A DNA stretch of 64,000 bases from Anadara kagoshimensis (lineage: Eukaryota > Mollusca > Bivalvia > Arcoida > Arcidae), in assembly GCA_021292105.1 (NCBI GenBank), contig CM037873.1, forward strand, positions 18,654,527-18,718,526, given 5' to 3'. Positions 1 to 11,741 of the stretch are shown here, one piece after another; position 1 is the first letter of the stretch, and every line of letters begins with the position of its first letter. Under the pieces are notes generated by a model. It was not told the DNA's origin, searched no databases, and saw only the letters and a program-made list of their open reading frames with translations. Made by a program: the position numbers and the translations under genes.

Positions 1-297
1 ACTAAGTCGGTTAACCGGATGTAGATGTCCAGCAGACTTATACTCGGTAATTGTAGTATGCGATCTCATACGGAACTGCATACAAAATTTCAAGTGATGT
101 TTCTAGTAGTTACTGAAAAAAATGTTTTGTTTCGGACAGAAGATTAACGTTAACAAGTATACCTCTCTTCGAACAGAGGTATAAATATGATTTTGCTGTG
201 ATTGACATGATCAACACTTATAGTAACATGTAGGTTATTCATCAAGCATAAGCATCAAAAGTTCTAATTTCCACACAAGTAGATAAACATAAAATAA

Positions 298-666
298 AAA
301 ATAACATATTTAGACTTATACCTGAATTATGACGCACAAGAAAGGCTACATTTGAAACTTTATGACAAACGTGATGACTTCAATTTTTCTATTGTCAACT
401 TTCCTTTTTTGTGCAGCAATATGCCTGCTTCTCCTGCTTATGGTGTATTTGTTTCTCAATTAATACGCTATGGTAGAGCTTGTTCCCACTACGGGGACTT
501 TGTACAACGAAGAAGGCTGCTTGCAAATAAATTGTTGACTCAGGGATATTGCAAGCCTAGGCTTATCAAGGCCCTCAAAAAGTTTTATGGCCGTCATCAC
601 AGTATTGTTGATAATTATGATGTCTCTGTGTCCAGGATTGCCTTGGATATATTTGACGTCTCATAG
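298..666 (+). pseudogene. C-terminal tail of a reverse transcriptase (non-LTR or Penelope-type), 5'-truncated
   Basis: An open frame runs from 298 to the stop at 664-666. It contains YLDLYLN, then KLYDKRDDFNFSIVNFPF, then SPAYGVFVSQLIRYGRAC and FYGRHHSIVDNYDVS. This is the end of a reverse transcriptase widespread in mollusc, cnidarian and fish genomes, downstream of the YIDD catalytic box, which is not present here. I recognise the family but cannot assign its class with certainty. The copy is 5'-truncated, as expected for target-primed reverse transcription. Its 3' untranslated tail (667 to about 880) recurs at four other places in the window. Confidence 0.75.
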
Positions 667-880
667 TTCCATGTTCTTTTCACACAATTTTGATTACACA
701 CGTTACGGGTGTAGCTAGCTAAACAGGAGGTGCTCACCCCTCCGGAGCACCCGGCCTCACTTCACTGGTGGAAGTTTACGTGTCTAACCTAACTTGTCAG
801 TTCCAAAGTTTTTACTTTGCTTCTGGATTGTGATTCGGAAATGGATTAGTATGTTTGTTTTTGATTGAAGATTCTCCACA
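667..880 (+). mobile_element. 3' untranslated tail of the RT element, copy 1
   Basis: Directly after the RT stop comes TCCATGTTC, a T-rich stretch, CACACGTTACGGGTGTAGCT, a GC-rich hairpin-like block with CTCCGGAGCACC, GGCCTCACTTCACTGG, and a T-rich end with GATTGTGATTCGG. The same series, diverged, is at 5555, 24640, 53060 and 60975. The 3' boundary near 870-880 is estimated from where the copies stop matching. Confidence 0.7.
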
Positions 881-884
881 GTTT

Positions 885-1915
885 CACTACATGTATGTAT
901 TTATATCATTTTTACAACATGATATTCCCTGCCGGTTTCCTTCTAGTTCTTTAGAGGAATAAAAGCTTTCTGTGGTTACTACGGAACCGAGTTATGACGT
1001 CATAATAAGTTTCCTACTATAACCGCGCCATCTTTGTTTGCGACGTCTTGGAGGGGGAATGCACTCTATATAGTAATGGCTGTTTGTAATGTTATCGTAG
1101 GCATTGTCCAGTCACTGTAATAATAGTTTTCTGGGACATAATTATCATAATTTATATTGTTGCTGCTGTAAAAGTTGGGATAATTCGGCGGAAAAACAAT
1201 TCAGACATAACTCGTTCCTTTGGTTTATTTGCTTGACTGAAATTGCGGACAAGATTGCTTTCCCTTTTGACATGCGTTTTCACAATTTCAGTGCATAATT
1301 TCTGTTTCCCTTGCAGTTCCTTGGTATTCCATTCTTTCTTTTCAGAACATGGGTTTTGTTTGGGTTTTAGGGTTTTTTTCGCGTCTTTTTCTGGAGGCAA
1401 CTTCCTCTGTTTTATCAACGTTTGGGATGTTTAGCATTTCTTGAATAATGGATTTTTACCATTTCATTTATCTTAAAATTCGGTTTGGTTTTTCTTCATT
1501 TATTTCTCTTTTTTCTTTTCAACATTTTTTAATTTTTTTTCTGATTGAATCAAGCTTTTTGCCACATTAGTTTAAGCATACATTTTACTTTTTGTGGTAA
1601 TTTTGAGAGTTGAACATCTCACAAACTTCTGCGTGTATCCTTTGATATTGTTCTTTGTTATTTTCTCTTCTAGGCTTTAGAAGTTCGATCTCCGTTTTGA
1701 ATGTGTAATGGGCACTTGTCTCTTCGCGACATTTTCTCTGATTATACTTTATGGAGTGCATCCCCCTCCCTACACGTCGCAAACATAGATGGTCATACTA
1801 GGAAACTGATTATGATGTCATTAGCTGGTTCCGTAGTAACCGCAGATAATTTTAATTCCTCTAATGAACTAGAAGGAAACCGGTAGGGTTGTAAAAATTA
1901 TATGAATACATAGTG
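885..1915. mobile_element. Non-coding inverted-repeat element, about 1.03 kb
   Basis: The first about 190 bases (885-1080) are repeated in reverse complement at 1735-1915. Shared landmarks are the GGTTTCCTTCTAGTTC block, GGTTACTACGGAACC, a TGACGTCATAAT-type block and TTTGCGACGT. The outer ends are CACTAC and TAGTG. The centre is T-rich on the plus strand; short frames there resemble no known protein. It lies directly after the RT tail. Probably a non-autonomous foldback DNA element. Confidence 0.7.
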
Positions 1916-2356
1916 ATGAATCTGCAATGTTGTTTTTTATTTTAAATTTATTTTAAATATTTGATATAAAATCTCTCATTCCGCTCAGTCGTCACATTTT
2001 TTTGAATTGTAGTTGTGTTTCCTTTTACGATAGACAGCTCTATCTGATAACATATTTTGCCCCTAATTATTATCATTTCAATGCCCGTTCTTATCCTTTG
2101 GTCTCATTTAAGTATATTTCAAATCATGTTACTAAAAATGTTGTATACTCGGGCGTCCAAATATGTGCTTTGTTGTCTTGTCTTGTATTGCTGTTTATGT
2201 GTATTCTGTAGTGTTCGTGGTTTCGTTGGTTGTTGCCCTTTGTATTTGATTTTATTTGCAAATTTCTTTCTTCCATTTTATTTAGTTGTTATATACTTGG
2301 CTTCCCATGTAATAGCTGATCATGGTTACTACACAAACGCCTTTTTTATTTCTTAC
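1916..2356. other. Intron sequence 3' of the last visible CARP exon
   Basis: AT-rich sequence with no recognisable coding, repeat or RNA signal. I looked here on the minus strand for the final CA10-like exon and did not find it. Confidence 0.5.
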
Positions 2357-2511
2357 CTGATCATTACTGACAAATATAGGTCTGTTCATTATAATCCACG
2401 TGACGGTTTCATAACATCCGGGATATGTTAAAGATCCTTCATATGTCATAAAGTTAGGACTTTTTGGTATTAAACTCCTGACATATAATTTCTTGACTGG
2501 AACTTGGCCGT
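2357..2511 (-). CDS. CA10-like: Carbonic anhydrase-related protein, exon with the conserved C-terminal CA motif
   Basis: This 155-base exon has acceptor TTATTCTTTAG and donor CAG|GTAAGA; it enters in phase 1 and exits in phase 0. The peptide contains KKLYVRSLIPKSPNF, then MTYEGSLTYPGCYET and VTWIIMNRPIFV, ending NDQ. The motif corresponds to the active-site strand of alpha-CAs (Leu198-Thr199 region): LT is kept, the next residue is Tyr, and CYE is the CA10/CA11-type sequence with the second disulfide cysteine. The end after NDQ matches the CA10 position just before the last conserved helix. The terminal exon, expected to carry a RP-Q-LN type motif, was not seen between 1 and 2350 and should lie outside the window. 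Confidence 0.93.
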
Positions 2512-3436
2512 CTAAAGAATAAAAATATAATAAACTACCTGTTATTATAGAAATTGTTTTTACAGAATCGCTCATAATACTTATAAATGTCTGCGGTAAA
2601 GTATTCATATGTTTAATTTGAAATAATGTCAATGCCTTTCATGTGTTTTGTGAACTTTTCTTTTTTATATTTTTATATGTTGAAAGAATATATTATCACC
2701 TCAAAAATATTTTGTGAGGCAAGCCGAGGTAGCTGGTGCTTTTCGAGAGGTGGCAAAATGTACTACAAATATTTATCTCTAAAACTTTACATTATACTAT
2801 GCCTCATGTTTACTTCAGCTGACTAAAGGTTATATGAGCTTATGGCATAGTGTAGAGCCTGTATGTGAGTACGTACGTGTATGCCTTCTTACACAAATTT
2901 TAGACTTCTCTGAAACAATGAAACTTGATGAGCTAGTTTTGACGGCAATTCATATTAGGTATCGATTACATTCTGCATTCAATATATGTCAATTTGTATG
3001 ACTTGTTTAATAGTGTTGCTTAGTTTTATGTTAAATAGTGTTGCTTAGTTTTATGTTAAATAGTGTTGCTTAGTTTTATGTTAAATAGTGTTGCTTAGTT
3101 TTGCACAATTTGTAATAAAGAAAACATTTAAATTTTATCACGGGAATTTTCAAATGTGCATTTCACATGTTTCAATCAAAATAAAACTAAAATTAAAACT
3201 GAAAACAAACCCCAAAACTTTCGACAGTTTTAGATGTCTTAATGTGTCGACTTAATAGCATGTTTTGTAGATGCCAAGTCTTAAAACTCCAACGAATTTG
3301 GCTTGTTATTTCATCAACCTTGGTAAACATATTTAATGATCTTTTCTCTGATCAACGTGATGTGTTAAGACACATTTGTGTTTAACAACATCATTAACAA
3401 CAAGACGGTTGACGATCACAAAAAACAACAAAAAAC
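2512..3436. other. Start of the 2.9-kb intron (2512-5374), mostly featureless
   Basis: AT-rich intron. Apart from the four-copy 25-bp repeat at 3011-3105, nothing recognisable is seen before the mobile element at 3437. Confidence 0.5.
3011..3105. repeat. 25-bp tandem repeat, four copies
   Basis: The unit TAGTGTTGCTTAGTTTTATG plus TTAAA starts at 3011, 3036, 3061 and 3086. The first three copies are identical; the last diverges after TTAGTTTT. Confidence 0.95.
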
Positions 3437-5065
3437 CAAGAGGCCAAAAAAGGCCTTTAATGCTCAAAGTTTTACCTGATATAAATAATTTCTAAAATTT
3501 GCTCAATGAAAAGCTCAATGGAAAAGCATGTCCTATGCATGCATGTTTAAAGCCAGGAAACTACTTCCTATATTTCAAATTTGAACAAAATGGTAGAAAA
3601 TTGTTACGATGGCCATAGTGGATTTCAAACAAGGTCGCCTTCTATAAACTTTGATCTACCCAACCTAGGAACCTTGCACACCAGATGGTCCAGTGGTTTT
3701 TAAGGAGAAGGTTTTCAAAAAATTGGTTAAAAACGGACGTCATTTGCATAATTTGTTACTAACATTTAATCGCGAAAACCCGTAACATATATATATATTA
3801 AATCGCCAGGTATCTTCTTTCCATGTTTCCAATTTGAAGGAAATTGAATCGATAATGTCAATTTTAGTAATTTTGCGATTTATAGTGACAGCGGCTATCT
3901 TGGATTTAGGATCAGGCCAAAGTCTCACACTTTAATATATTTCACCCAATGACCTTCACACTTATTTTGGTTTCATTTGGTCCTGTGGTTTCTTAGGAGA
4001 AGATTTTCAAAAATTTGGCTAAACGTTTGACCACATTTGCATAATTTGCTAAATTGTTGGGTTAATGAAAAAAATCTAAAAACAAGAGTAACGTGCCAAT
4101 ATGACACATATGTCGCGCTTTATTTATGACTGATTAATTGATTGAATTTGGTTTACTCTTCTGCCTTTTTCTGGTCCTGTGGCCTTCACCTTGATGACCT
4201 CAATTTGGTACACGACACACCCTCTTTCCATACTGTATATCTTTTGTGAAATCACTTTCGTACATAACTCTCGGTGAAAAAGTTTTTTTTTTAAGTTTTA
4301 ATAGTTTTGTGACCTTGCCTTTGATGATCTCAATAAGGTAAGCGATACCTCTTTTTAAACAAAAGTTATAATAGGGAAACGGTAAAAAAATGCAATTTTT
4401 CATTTTTGTTTGTCCTTTGACCTAGACCTTGACCTTGACTTTGATGGCTTCAATGTGGTTCGCAACTCATTTTCTTTCTGTCTATGCTGTATATATATCT
4501 TGTCAATATCACTTTGATACCGCTTTTTAAACAGAAGTTATAGAAATGGCGAGAAAGTGGAAATAACAAAGTGTTATAGTCCCATGACTATAATTTAATA
4601 CACGACACATCCTATTTTCATACTGTATATATCTTGTTAATATCACATTGATACCTCTTTTTACACACAATTTATTGAGTGGAAACGGATTCTGGGACCT
4701 TCCACACGAAATTTAATTTCATTTGGTCATGTGGCTAACAAATTGATGTCGTTTGCATAATTTGCAAAAATTAGGTCAAAGAAAAAATTCTTAGAAAACC
4801 AATTATATATGTTAATTGGCTAGATATCTAATTTTTGTTTTTCAAATTTGAAGAAAATCTATATAGGATCCACAATAGCCATTTTGGGTTTAGGATCAGA
4901 CCGAAAATCACGAACCTCAATCTACTTCACCTAGGGATCTTTCACACCTGATTTGGTTTCATTTGGTCCAGTGGTTTCAGAGTATGGGGTTGTTGTTTAC
5001 GCACGAATGTATGAACGCTTCGCCATGCCATTATCTCAGTTTGCTATAAACAGTTGAGTTAAAAA
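3437..5065 (+). mobile_element. AAGAGGCC-type non-autonomous element, copy 1 (diverged)
   Basis: It opens with CCAAGAGGCC, a short spacer, GGCCTTTAATGCTCA, and closes with a CAGTTGAGTTAAAAA block, matching in order the ends of the better kept copy at 55229-56746. Between them are diverged internal repeats: TGACCTTGA-like motifs (4195, 4420), paragraphs with TTCATTTGGTCC..GTGGTTT (3690, 3975, 4720, 4960) and GCATAATTTG. It fills most of the 2.9-kb intron. No protein is encoded. I know this kind of element as very abundant in mollusc genomes but cannot name it. Confidence 0.65.
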
Positions 5066-5374
5066 TTGATAACATATATCAATCAATGCGCTCACGTGAT
5101 CTAGTTAAAGTAATGAAAAAGCAACGCCTAAAAGAAAAATATAGCCACATATTCACGAGCGTTGGTATACCCTTAGACAAGGATTATATAACCAATCACA
5201 TTATGTCGATCTGAAAATTGTGTAACGTTTTTGTGTTTTGTCCTAATAAACTTATCTATTTCGAGCTATGGTGAATTTAAAACTTCCGATAGTCATGTCA
5301 TCAAGTATAATTTCACAGTTAAGTTTTAAAGATATTCTACTGACAAAAAATTATTTATTAAGACCAAAGCTTAC

Positions 5375-5444
5375 CTTTATAATGAACTTTATCTAATAAC
5401 GGTGTTATCTGCTGCAATTCTAAATGTGGGAAATTTTCTTTTAT
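5375..5444 (-). CDS. CA10-like: Carbonic anhydrase-related protein, 70-base exon
   Basis: On the minus strand a tract of T ending in TTTAG precedes the exon, and AAAG|GTAAGC closes it. The 70 bases encode IKENFPHLELQQITPLLDK and a following VHYK, then one base of the next codon (phase 1 exit). That base plus the first two of the next exon restores an Asp codon, giving a continuous alignment with the region of CA10 before the conserved LYP motif. The fit of length, phase and splice sites on both sides is the main support, since the peptide alone is only moderately conserved. A 3'-tail copy of the window's RT family lies about 110 bases above it. Confidence 0.85.
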
Positions 5445-5554
5445 CTAAAAAAAATTAAAAACAGGTGTCATATGAAGTAAAACTACAGGAAAATCAGTCT
5501 TTCAAACCCTCTGACCTTTTTATTCACAATGTTATCGACAAGATTGAAATTAAC

Positions 5555-5795
5555 CTGAATATATATGAGGTATCATAGCTCCATGTTCCTTTAATCATCA
5601 AGTTTGATCATACCCGCCACGTGTGCATCTAGCTAGTAAAGCAGCAGGATTATCCTTCGGTGGTACCTGACCTCACTTCCCTGCCGGAAGTTCACGAGTT
5701 TAACTTATTATTTTCTCTGCTTTGCTTAGCCTTATGATACGGACAAAAATTGGTATATCGATTTTGATTACAACTTTGATGTGCAATGTTTAATT
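5555..5795 (+). mobile_element. RT element 3' tail, copy 2
   Basis: CTCCATGTTCCTTT, GTGCATCTAGCTAG, a short hairpin block with CCTTCGGTGGTACC, GACCTCACTTCCCTG and the T-rich end with CTTTGCTTAGCC repeat the order of the tail at 667-880. Only the non-coding tail remains. It lies about 110 bases above a CARP exon. Confidence 0.7.
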
Positions 5796-6484
5796 ATGAT
5801 CATACTTTAATGGCTAGGTGATTGTATTTTCCGAAAATATTCATCCACTATAAAATGCCGTTTTTTATATTAAGAAGTTCTTTTAACTATACCATGGAAA
5901 ATGAGATTTAAATTACAAGGTCATGGTGTTTTATTATCGATTAGTTCGACAAAATGTAAAGTGTATATCATATAGGTGTCGGTCATTATAATGTTACCCT
6001 ATTTCAATTTGGTGGTAATTGATCTGCATCAAAAGAGCAGAAAGTTCTTTAACATTTAGTGAAGACATAGCAATTTAGGGTTTAAATCGGAAATGTGGGC
6101 ATGACCTTGACCTTTGACCCTGGGTAAATAAAGGAAATCAAGCTTTTTCAAAAATTCAAATCTGCTTTGGCATATTTCCAAACACAGCTTAAATAGGAGA
6201 AACAGCACACACATGGACCACCGTAGTCACTTTTTTCGATAATTCACATTATTTTCCGAATAAATTTAATGTAACTTTGGTGCATATTTATAAAACTAAA
6301 ACTAAAAACTAAGTTTTTAATTAACGCTCGTTAATTGTATTATAGACCCATAATGTACCCTTATTTCATTATACGGTGGTCCATTTACCGTAACATAAAT
6401 TTCTCATAGTTTTTAAGCCGTGATTTTTACACTTGAATCAAGTAGTCATTTCTGCGGTTTAAATATGTTTTATGCATCCGTCAA
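5796..6484. other. Intron, no recognised feature
   Basis: AT-rich sequence with a few TTGACCTTTGACC motifs near 6105 but no repeat structure or coding signal. Confidence 0.45.
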
Positions 6485-7262
6485 TATTCTTTCACTCATA
6501 TTGAGACTGTGAGAGACTGTCGGTTCTGGGATGGTGGCATGAAATAATGGTGTTTCACCCCAACAAATAGTTTATAGTTAATAATTTTTTCATTTATATC
6601 AGGACAGTCAGTTCTTGGGTGATGGAATGCAGAAATAGTGCAGGTTTTTTTTCTAACTTACATCGAGACGGTTAGATCTGGAGTAGAGAGTGTAGAGTGC
6701 CCAAGTCAAGAATTATTCACTTATATTTAGACTATCAGTTTCGGGATGATGTAGTTGAGTAATGGAGTTTTGAACCCGAGAAACAAGATTTTTATTGGTA
6801 ATGAGACGGTAAATTCTAAGACTTTCACTTATATCGAGGCGATCAGTTCTAAAATAATGTAGTGGAGTAATGGTGTTTTGAACCCCGGACAAGAGGTTTT
6901 ACTTGAAATTACATGTCAGTTGTTAGATGGTAGAGCGGAATGGTACCATATGCCTTAACCAGTCATGATTTTTTTCCATTTTATCCAGACGGAACGGTCA
7001 GTTATGGAACGGTGTAGTGAAGCAAAGATGTTTTATGATCCAGTCAATTCTAAACTCATTTATATTGGGAGTCAGTTATTGGTAGGGGGTAATGTAATGA
7101 TGTTTCACGCCCCTGTCAAGTTTATTTAACTCATTTCGATATGGTCAGATTTGGGATGGTAAAGCTGAGTAATGCTGTTTTATTATCAAGTCAAGAATCG
7201 AAATTCACTTATATTGAGATTGTCAGTTCTGTACGGTGATTGAATGGGGCAATGCAGAAAAA
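6485..7262. repeat. Decayed tandem array, unit about 70 bp, about 11 copies
   Basis: Successive diverged units contain TTCACTTATATYGAGAC, GTCAGTTCTGGGATGG, GTAGTGAGTAATGGTGTTTT and GAACCCC..TCAAG. Clear units start near 6485, 6590, 6655, 6717, 6830 and 7205. The motif CAAGAATATTTCACTTATAT also occurs in the body of the SINE at 15193 and 35249, so the array may have grown from SINE-derived sequence. Unit boundaries are approximate. Confidence 0.65.
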
Positions 7263-7727
7263 TATTATATTATAATATTTATATGTTTTCTCTGAAGTTA
7301 TCAAGAACAAAAATTGGTTGTTAAGTTCATATGCTAATAAGTGGAGGGAAGAAGTCCCGTATAAAAATATTAGTGGTGGGGAGATGTTACATATCGGGGG
7401 CGGATCCAGAATTTTTAAAGGGGGTTGAGAATAACATTGTCACTATTTGCGAGCGCTGTATATGTTGACTTGACAAACATGCCGTTGAAAAAGCAAATAA
7501 ACGACAGTCTGGCGCTCAAAGAGAATCTATTTTAAACTCCAGAAGACAATTGGAAGCACGTCATTCTAAAAACTTGTTGCAGAACAATTTGTGTAATGAT
7601 TTAGCCTACCACTTTAAATTCATACCCATGACGAGTTAAAATCTGTCCGCCCTGGTCATATAGTCGTCTATTATGTCTAGATTTTACCAATTCTTTTAGA
7701 TTTTGACACTTTTCATGATTTGTAAGT

Positions 7728-7776
7728 GTTTACTTACGGAGCGAGCACTCTACAAACTGAGCTACCGCAGTGCTAT
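7728..7776 (-). mobile_element. SINE head fragment
   Basis: GAGCGAGCACTCTACAAACT and GAGCTACCGCAGTGC match the tRNA-like A-box side of the SINE at 15193-15557 (minus strand). The rest of the SINE is missing. It stands 150 bases before the 38-bp minisatellite. Confidence 0.6.
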
Positions 7777-7930
7777 TATATCATTCTATTTATTTACTCA
7801 TTAATTTCAGTCATCTTTTAAATTATTTTACATTTAAATTCTTTGACAAAAATGTACTATATTATGTTTCGTAATCATGAAACCAAACAACACATTGAAC
7901 TTTACAACGTAATAAGTGACGGCCATACGG

Positions 7931-10923
7931 TTGTTGGATATAAGTATTTACTTGTTGTTACCCATCTGTTGGCTACAAGTGTTTACATGTTGTTGTTACC
8001 CATTTGTTGGATATAAGTATTGACATGTTGTTGTTACCCATTTGTTGGATATAAGTATTGACATGTTGTTGTTACCCATTTGATGGATATAAGTGTTTAC
8101 ATGTTGTTGTTATTTATTTGTTGGGTATAAGAGTAAGTGTTTACATGTTGTTGTTACCCATTTGTTCGGTATAAGTGTTTACATGTTGTTGTTACCCATT
8201 TGATGGATATAAGTGTTTACATGTTGTTGTTACCCATTTGTTGGGTATAAATGTTTACATGTTGTTGTTACCCATTTGATGGATATAAGTGTTTAAATGT
8301 TGTTACACATTTCTTCGGTATAAGTGTTTACATGTTGTTGTTATTTATTTGTTGGGTATAGAGTAAGTGTTTACATGTTGTTGTTACCCATTTGTTCGGT
8401 ATAAGTGTTTACATGTTGTTGTTACCTATTTGATGGATATAAGTGTTTACATGTTGTTGTTACCCATTTGATGGATATAAGTGTTTACATGTTGTTGTTA
8501 CCCATTTGATGGATATAAGTGTTTACATGTTATTGTTACCCATTTGTTGGGTTTAAGTGTTTACATGTTGTTGTTACCCATTTGATGGATACAAGTGTTT
8601 ACATGTTGTTGTTATTTATTTGTCGGGTATAAGAGTAAGTGTTTACATGTTGTTGATACCCATTTGAAGGATATAAGTGTTTACATGTTGTTGTTACCCA
8701 TTTGTTGGGTATAAGTGTTTACATGTTGTTGTTACCCATTTGATGGATATAAGTGTTTACATGTTGTTGTTACCCATTTGATGAATATAAGTGTTTACAT
8801 GTTGTTGTTACCCATTTGATGGATATAAGTGTTTACATGTTGTTGTTACCTATTTGATGGATATAAGTGTTTACATGTTGTTGTTACCGATTTGTTGGAT
8901 ATAAGTGTTTACATGTTGTTGTTACCCATTTGATGGATACAAGTGTTTACATGTTGCTGTTAACCATTTGATGGATATAAGTGTTTACATGTTGTTGTTA
9001 CCCATTTGATGGATATAAGTGTTTACATGTTGTTGTTACCCATTTCATGGGTATAGGTTTTACTTGTTGTTGTTACCCATTTGATTGGGTATAAGTGTTT
9101 ACATGTTGTTGTTACCCATTTGATGGATATAAGTGTTTACATGTTGTTGTTACCCATTTCATGGGATATGTTTACATGTTGTTGTTACCCATTTTGGGTA
9201 TAAGTGTTTACATGTTGTTGTTACCCATTTCTGGGTATAAGTGTTTACATGTTGTTGTTACCCATTTGATGGATATAAGTGTTTACATGTTGTTGTTACC
9301 CATTTCATGGATATAGTGTTTACATGTTGTTGTTACCCATTTCTTGGATATAAGTGTTTACATGTTGTTGTTACCCATTTGATGGATATATGTTTACATG
9401 TTGTTGTTACCATTTGATGGTATAAGTGTTTACATGTTGTTATCCATTTGATGGATATAAGTGTTTACATATTGTTGTTATCCATTTGATGGATATAAGT
9501 TTTACATGTTTTGTTATCCATTGATGGATATAAGTGTTTACATTGTTGTTACCATTTGATGGATATAAGTGTTTACATTGTTGTTACCCATTTGATGGAT
9601 ATAAATGTTTACATGTTGTTATTACCATTTGATGGATATAAATGTTTACATGTTGTTGTTACCCATTTGATGGATATATAGTGTTTACATGTTGTTGTTA
9701 CCCATTTGTGGATATAAGTATTTACATGTTGTTGTTACCCATTTGATGGATAAAAGTGTTTACATGTTGTTGTTACCCATTTGATGGATATAATGTTTAC
9801 ATGTTGTTGTTACCATTTCTGGATATAAGTGTTTACATGTTGTTGTTACCCATTTCTGGATATAAGTGTTTACATGTTGTTGTTACCCATTTCATGGGTA
9901 TAGGTGTTTACATGTTGTTGTTCCCATTTCTTGGGTATAAGTGTTTACATGTTGTTGTTACCATTTGATGATATAAGTGTTTACATGTTGTTGTTACCCA
10001 TTTTGGGTATAGTGTTTACATGTTGTTGTTACCCATTTCTTGGGTATAAGTGTTTACATATTGTTGTTACCCATTTGATGGATATAAGTGTTTACATGTT
10101 GTTGTTACTCTTTGATGGATATAAGTGTTTACATGTTGTAGTTTTCCATTTGATGGATATTAGTGTTTACATTGTTGTTACCCATTTGATGGATATAAGT
10201 GTTTACATGTTGTTGTTACCCATTTGATGGATATAAGTGTTTACATGTTGTTGTTATCCATTTGATGGATATAAGTGTTTACATGTTGTTGTTACCCATT
10301 TGATGGATATGTGTTTACATGTTGTTGTTACCCATTTCTTGGGTATAAGTGTTTACATGTTGTTGTTACCCATTTGATGGATATAAGTGTTTACATGTTG
10401 TTGTTACCCATTTCTTGGGTATAAGTGTTTACATGTTGTTGTTACCCATTGATGGTATGTGTTACATGTTGTTGTTACCCATTTCTTGGGTATAAGTGTT
10501 TACATGTTGTTGTTACCCATTTGATGGATATAAGTGTTTACATGTTGTTGTTACCCATTTCTTGGATATAAGTGTTAACATGTTGTTGTTACCGATTTGT
10601 TGGCTATAAGTGTTACATGTTGTTGTTACCATTTGTTGGATATAAGTGTTACATGTTGTTGTTACCTATTTGATGGATATAAGTGTTTACATGTTGTTGT
10701 TATCGATTTGTTGGATATAAGTGTTTACATGTTGTTGTTACCCATTTGTTGGATAGTGTTTACATGTTGTTGTTACCGATTTGTTGGATATAAGTGTTTA
10801 CATGTTGTTGTTACCCATTTGATGGATATAGGTGTTTACATACCCATTTAAAGGATATAAGTGTTTACATGTTGTTGTTACCGATTTTTTGGGTATAAGT
10901 GTTTACATGTTGTTGTTTCTCAT
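7931..10923. repeat. 38-bp minisatellite, about 78 copies (3 kb)
   Basis: The unit is GGATATAAGTGTTTACATGT followed by TGTTGTTACCCATTTGAT. Variation is mostly in the linker (TTGTTGG, TTGATGG, TTCTTGGG, TTCATGGG). From about 9370 on, many units carry one- or two-base deletions, and before that few do. ORFs of 70-107 codons translated from it are by-products of the repeat and not genes. It lies inside the 6.2-kb CARP intron. Confidence 0.97.
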
Positions 10924-10925
10924 TA

Positions 10926-11645
10926 CAAATGGAGATATGTATTGGTTGAATGAACAGCATGTTAAAAACCTGAATCCAACTATTCACATCAAAAAGATGC
11001 GTAGGATGATTAAAAAAAAATACCCGAAATGTTCGCCATCTGAGAGTTCAATAGTGCGTGCTATATAAAAGTTGCTTATAGATATGTGAAATAAATGCTG
11101 AGAATAAAATATCGTTTTGAAAAATATTTCACAAAAAAATCTTAAAAATATCGATAAAATAATCAGAACATGTATAATTGTTTTTTTAATTACAATAGAT
11201 ATCGATTCTATGTGGAATATGTCCCTATCTTCCCGTTTGTTTACATTTATTATAGAATTCAGTCATGGGAAACTGGCCGAAAGTAGTTCCGTTGTTACTG
11301 GAAAATAACCCTGTGGTTTTGCAAGAAAACAACCAATGATTATGCTCTAAATGTGTAACAGCGTGAAGTTTGTAATTAAAAATAAGGACAATATTTGGAT
11401 GAAGCAAGGTTTCTGAGTGCCGTATTTTTAATTCGGTGGTTTTCGATTAGGATTTGTTCAGTAGCTTTTATATTTCATGATTATTTATTGACGATATCTC
11501 TTCGACTCTGAATCTGCAATTTTGAAGTATTATTGGTTCGTACTTCAGAAAGTTGTAGGACACTGTCTATATGGACAAATTGTCCTTAAATAATACCAAA
11601 TCAAATGATTATCCTCTGTGTGTGACAATAAATAAGGAACCTCAC
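10926..11645. other. Intron between the minisatellite and the 96-base exon
   Basis: AT-rich, no repeat or coding signal. A minus-strand frame at 11225-11407 superficially resembles the CA segment but has no acceptor site; the true exon starts at 11741. Confidence 0.5.
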
Positions 11646-11741
11646 CTTCATTAATACTGCAATAATCGCTATACCTCTTGGTGAATTTTCTGCCTTTGTG
11701 AAATTTTTGTATAAGTCCTTGTTATATGCAAGTATCTGTAT
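11646..11741 (-). CDS. CA10-like: Carbonic anhydrase-related protein, exon carrying the third zinc-ligand position
   Basis: This short exon has 96 bases, 32 codons, phase 0 at both ends. The acceptor is ATATTTTAG and the donor AAG|GTGAGG. The peptide begins IQILAYNKDLYKNFT and ends with the VLMK motif. It aligns across its whole length with the CA10/CA11 segment that continues GE-VQLIHYN and ends FIK. The position of the third zinc histidine (His119 in CA2) is Gln, as in CA10 and CA11. It joins in frame to the exons on either side. It is too short to appear as an ordinary long ORF and was found by following the expected protein order and splice sites. Confidence 0.9.

Noticed and set aside
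1152-1434. Overlapping frames on both strands inside the 1-kb inverted-repeat element
   Set aside because: No domain, biased T/A-rich composition, and position in the non-coding centre of a foldback element.
9095-11068. Several 70-107 codon frames in the minisatellite (repeating MLLLP / CLHVVVTH)
   Set aside because: They are direct translations of the 38-bp repeat in shifting frames, with no start context, splice logic or domain.
11225-11407. Minus-strand frame with LIFNYKLHAVTHLE, superficially like the CA segment after GE
   Set aside because: No acceptor site and poor continuation; the true exon with correct splice sites and full-length alignment is at 11646-11741.
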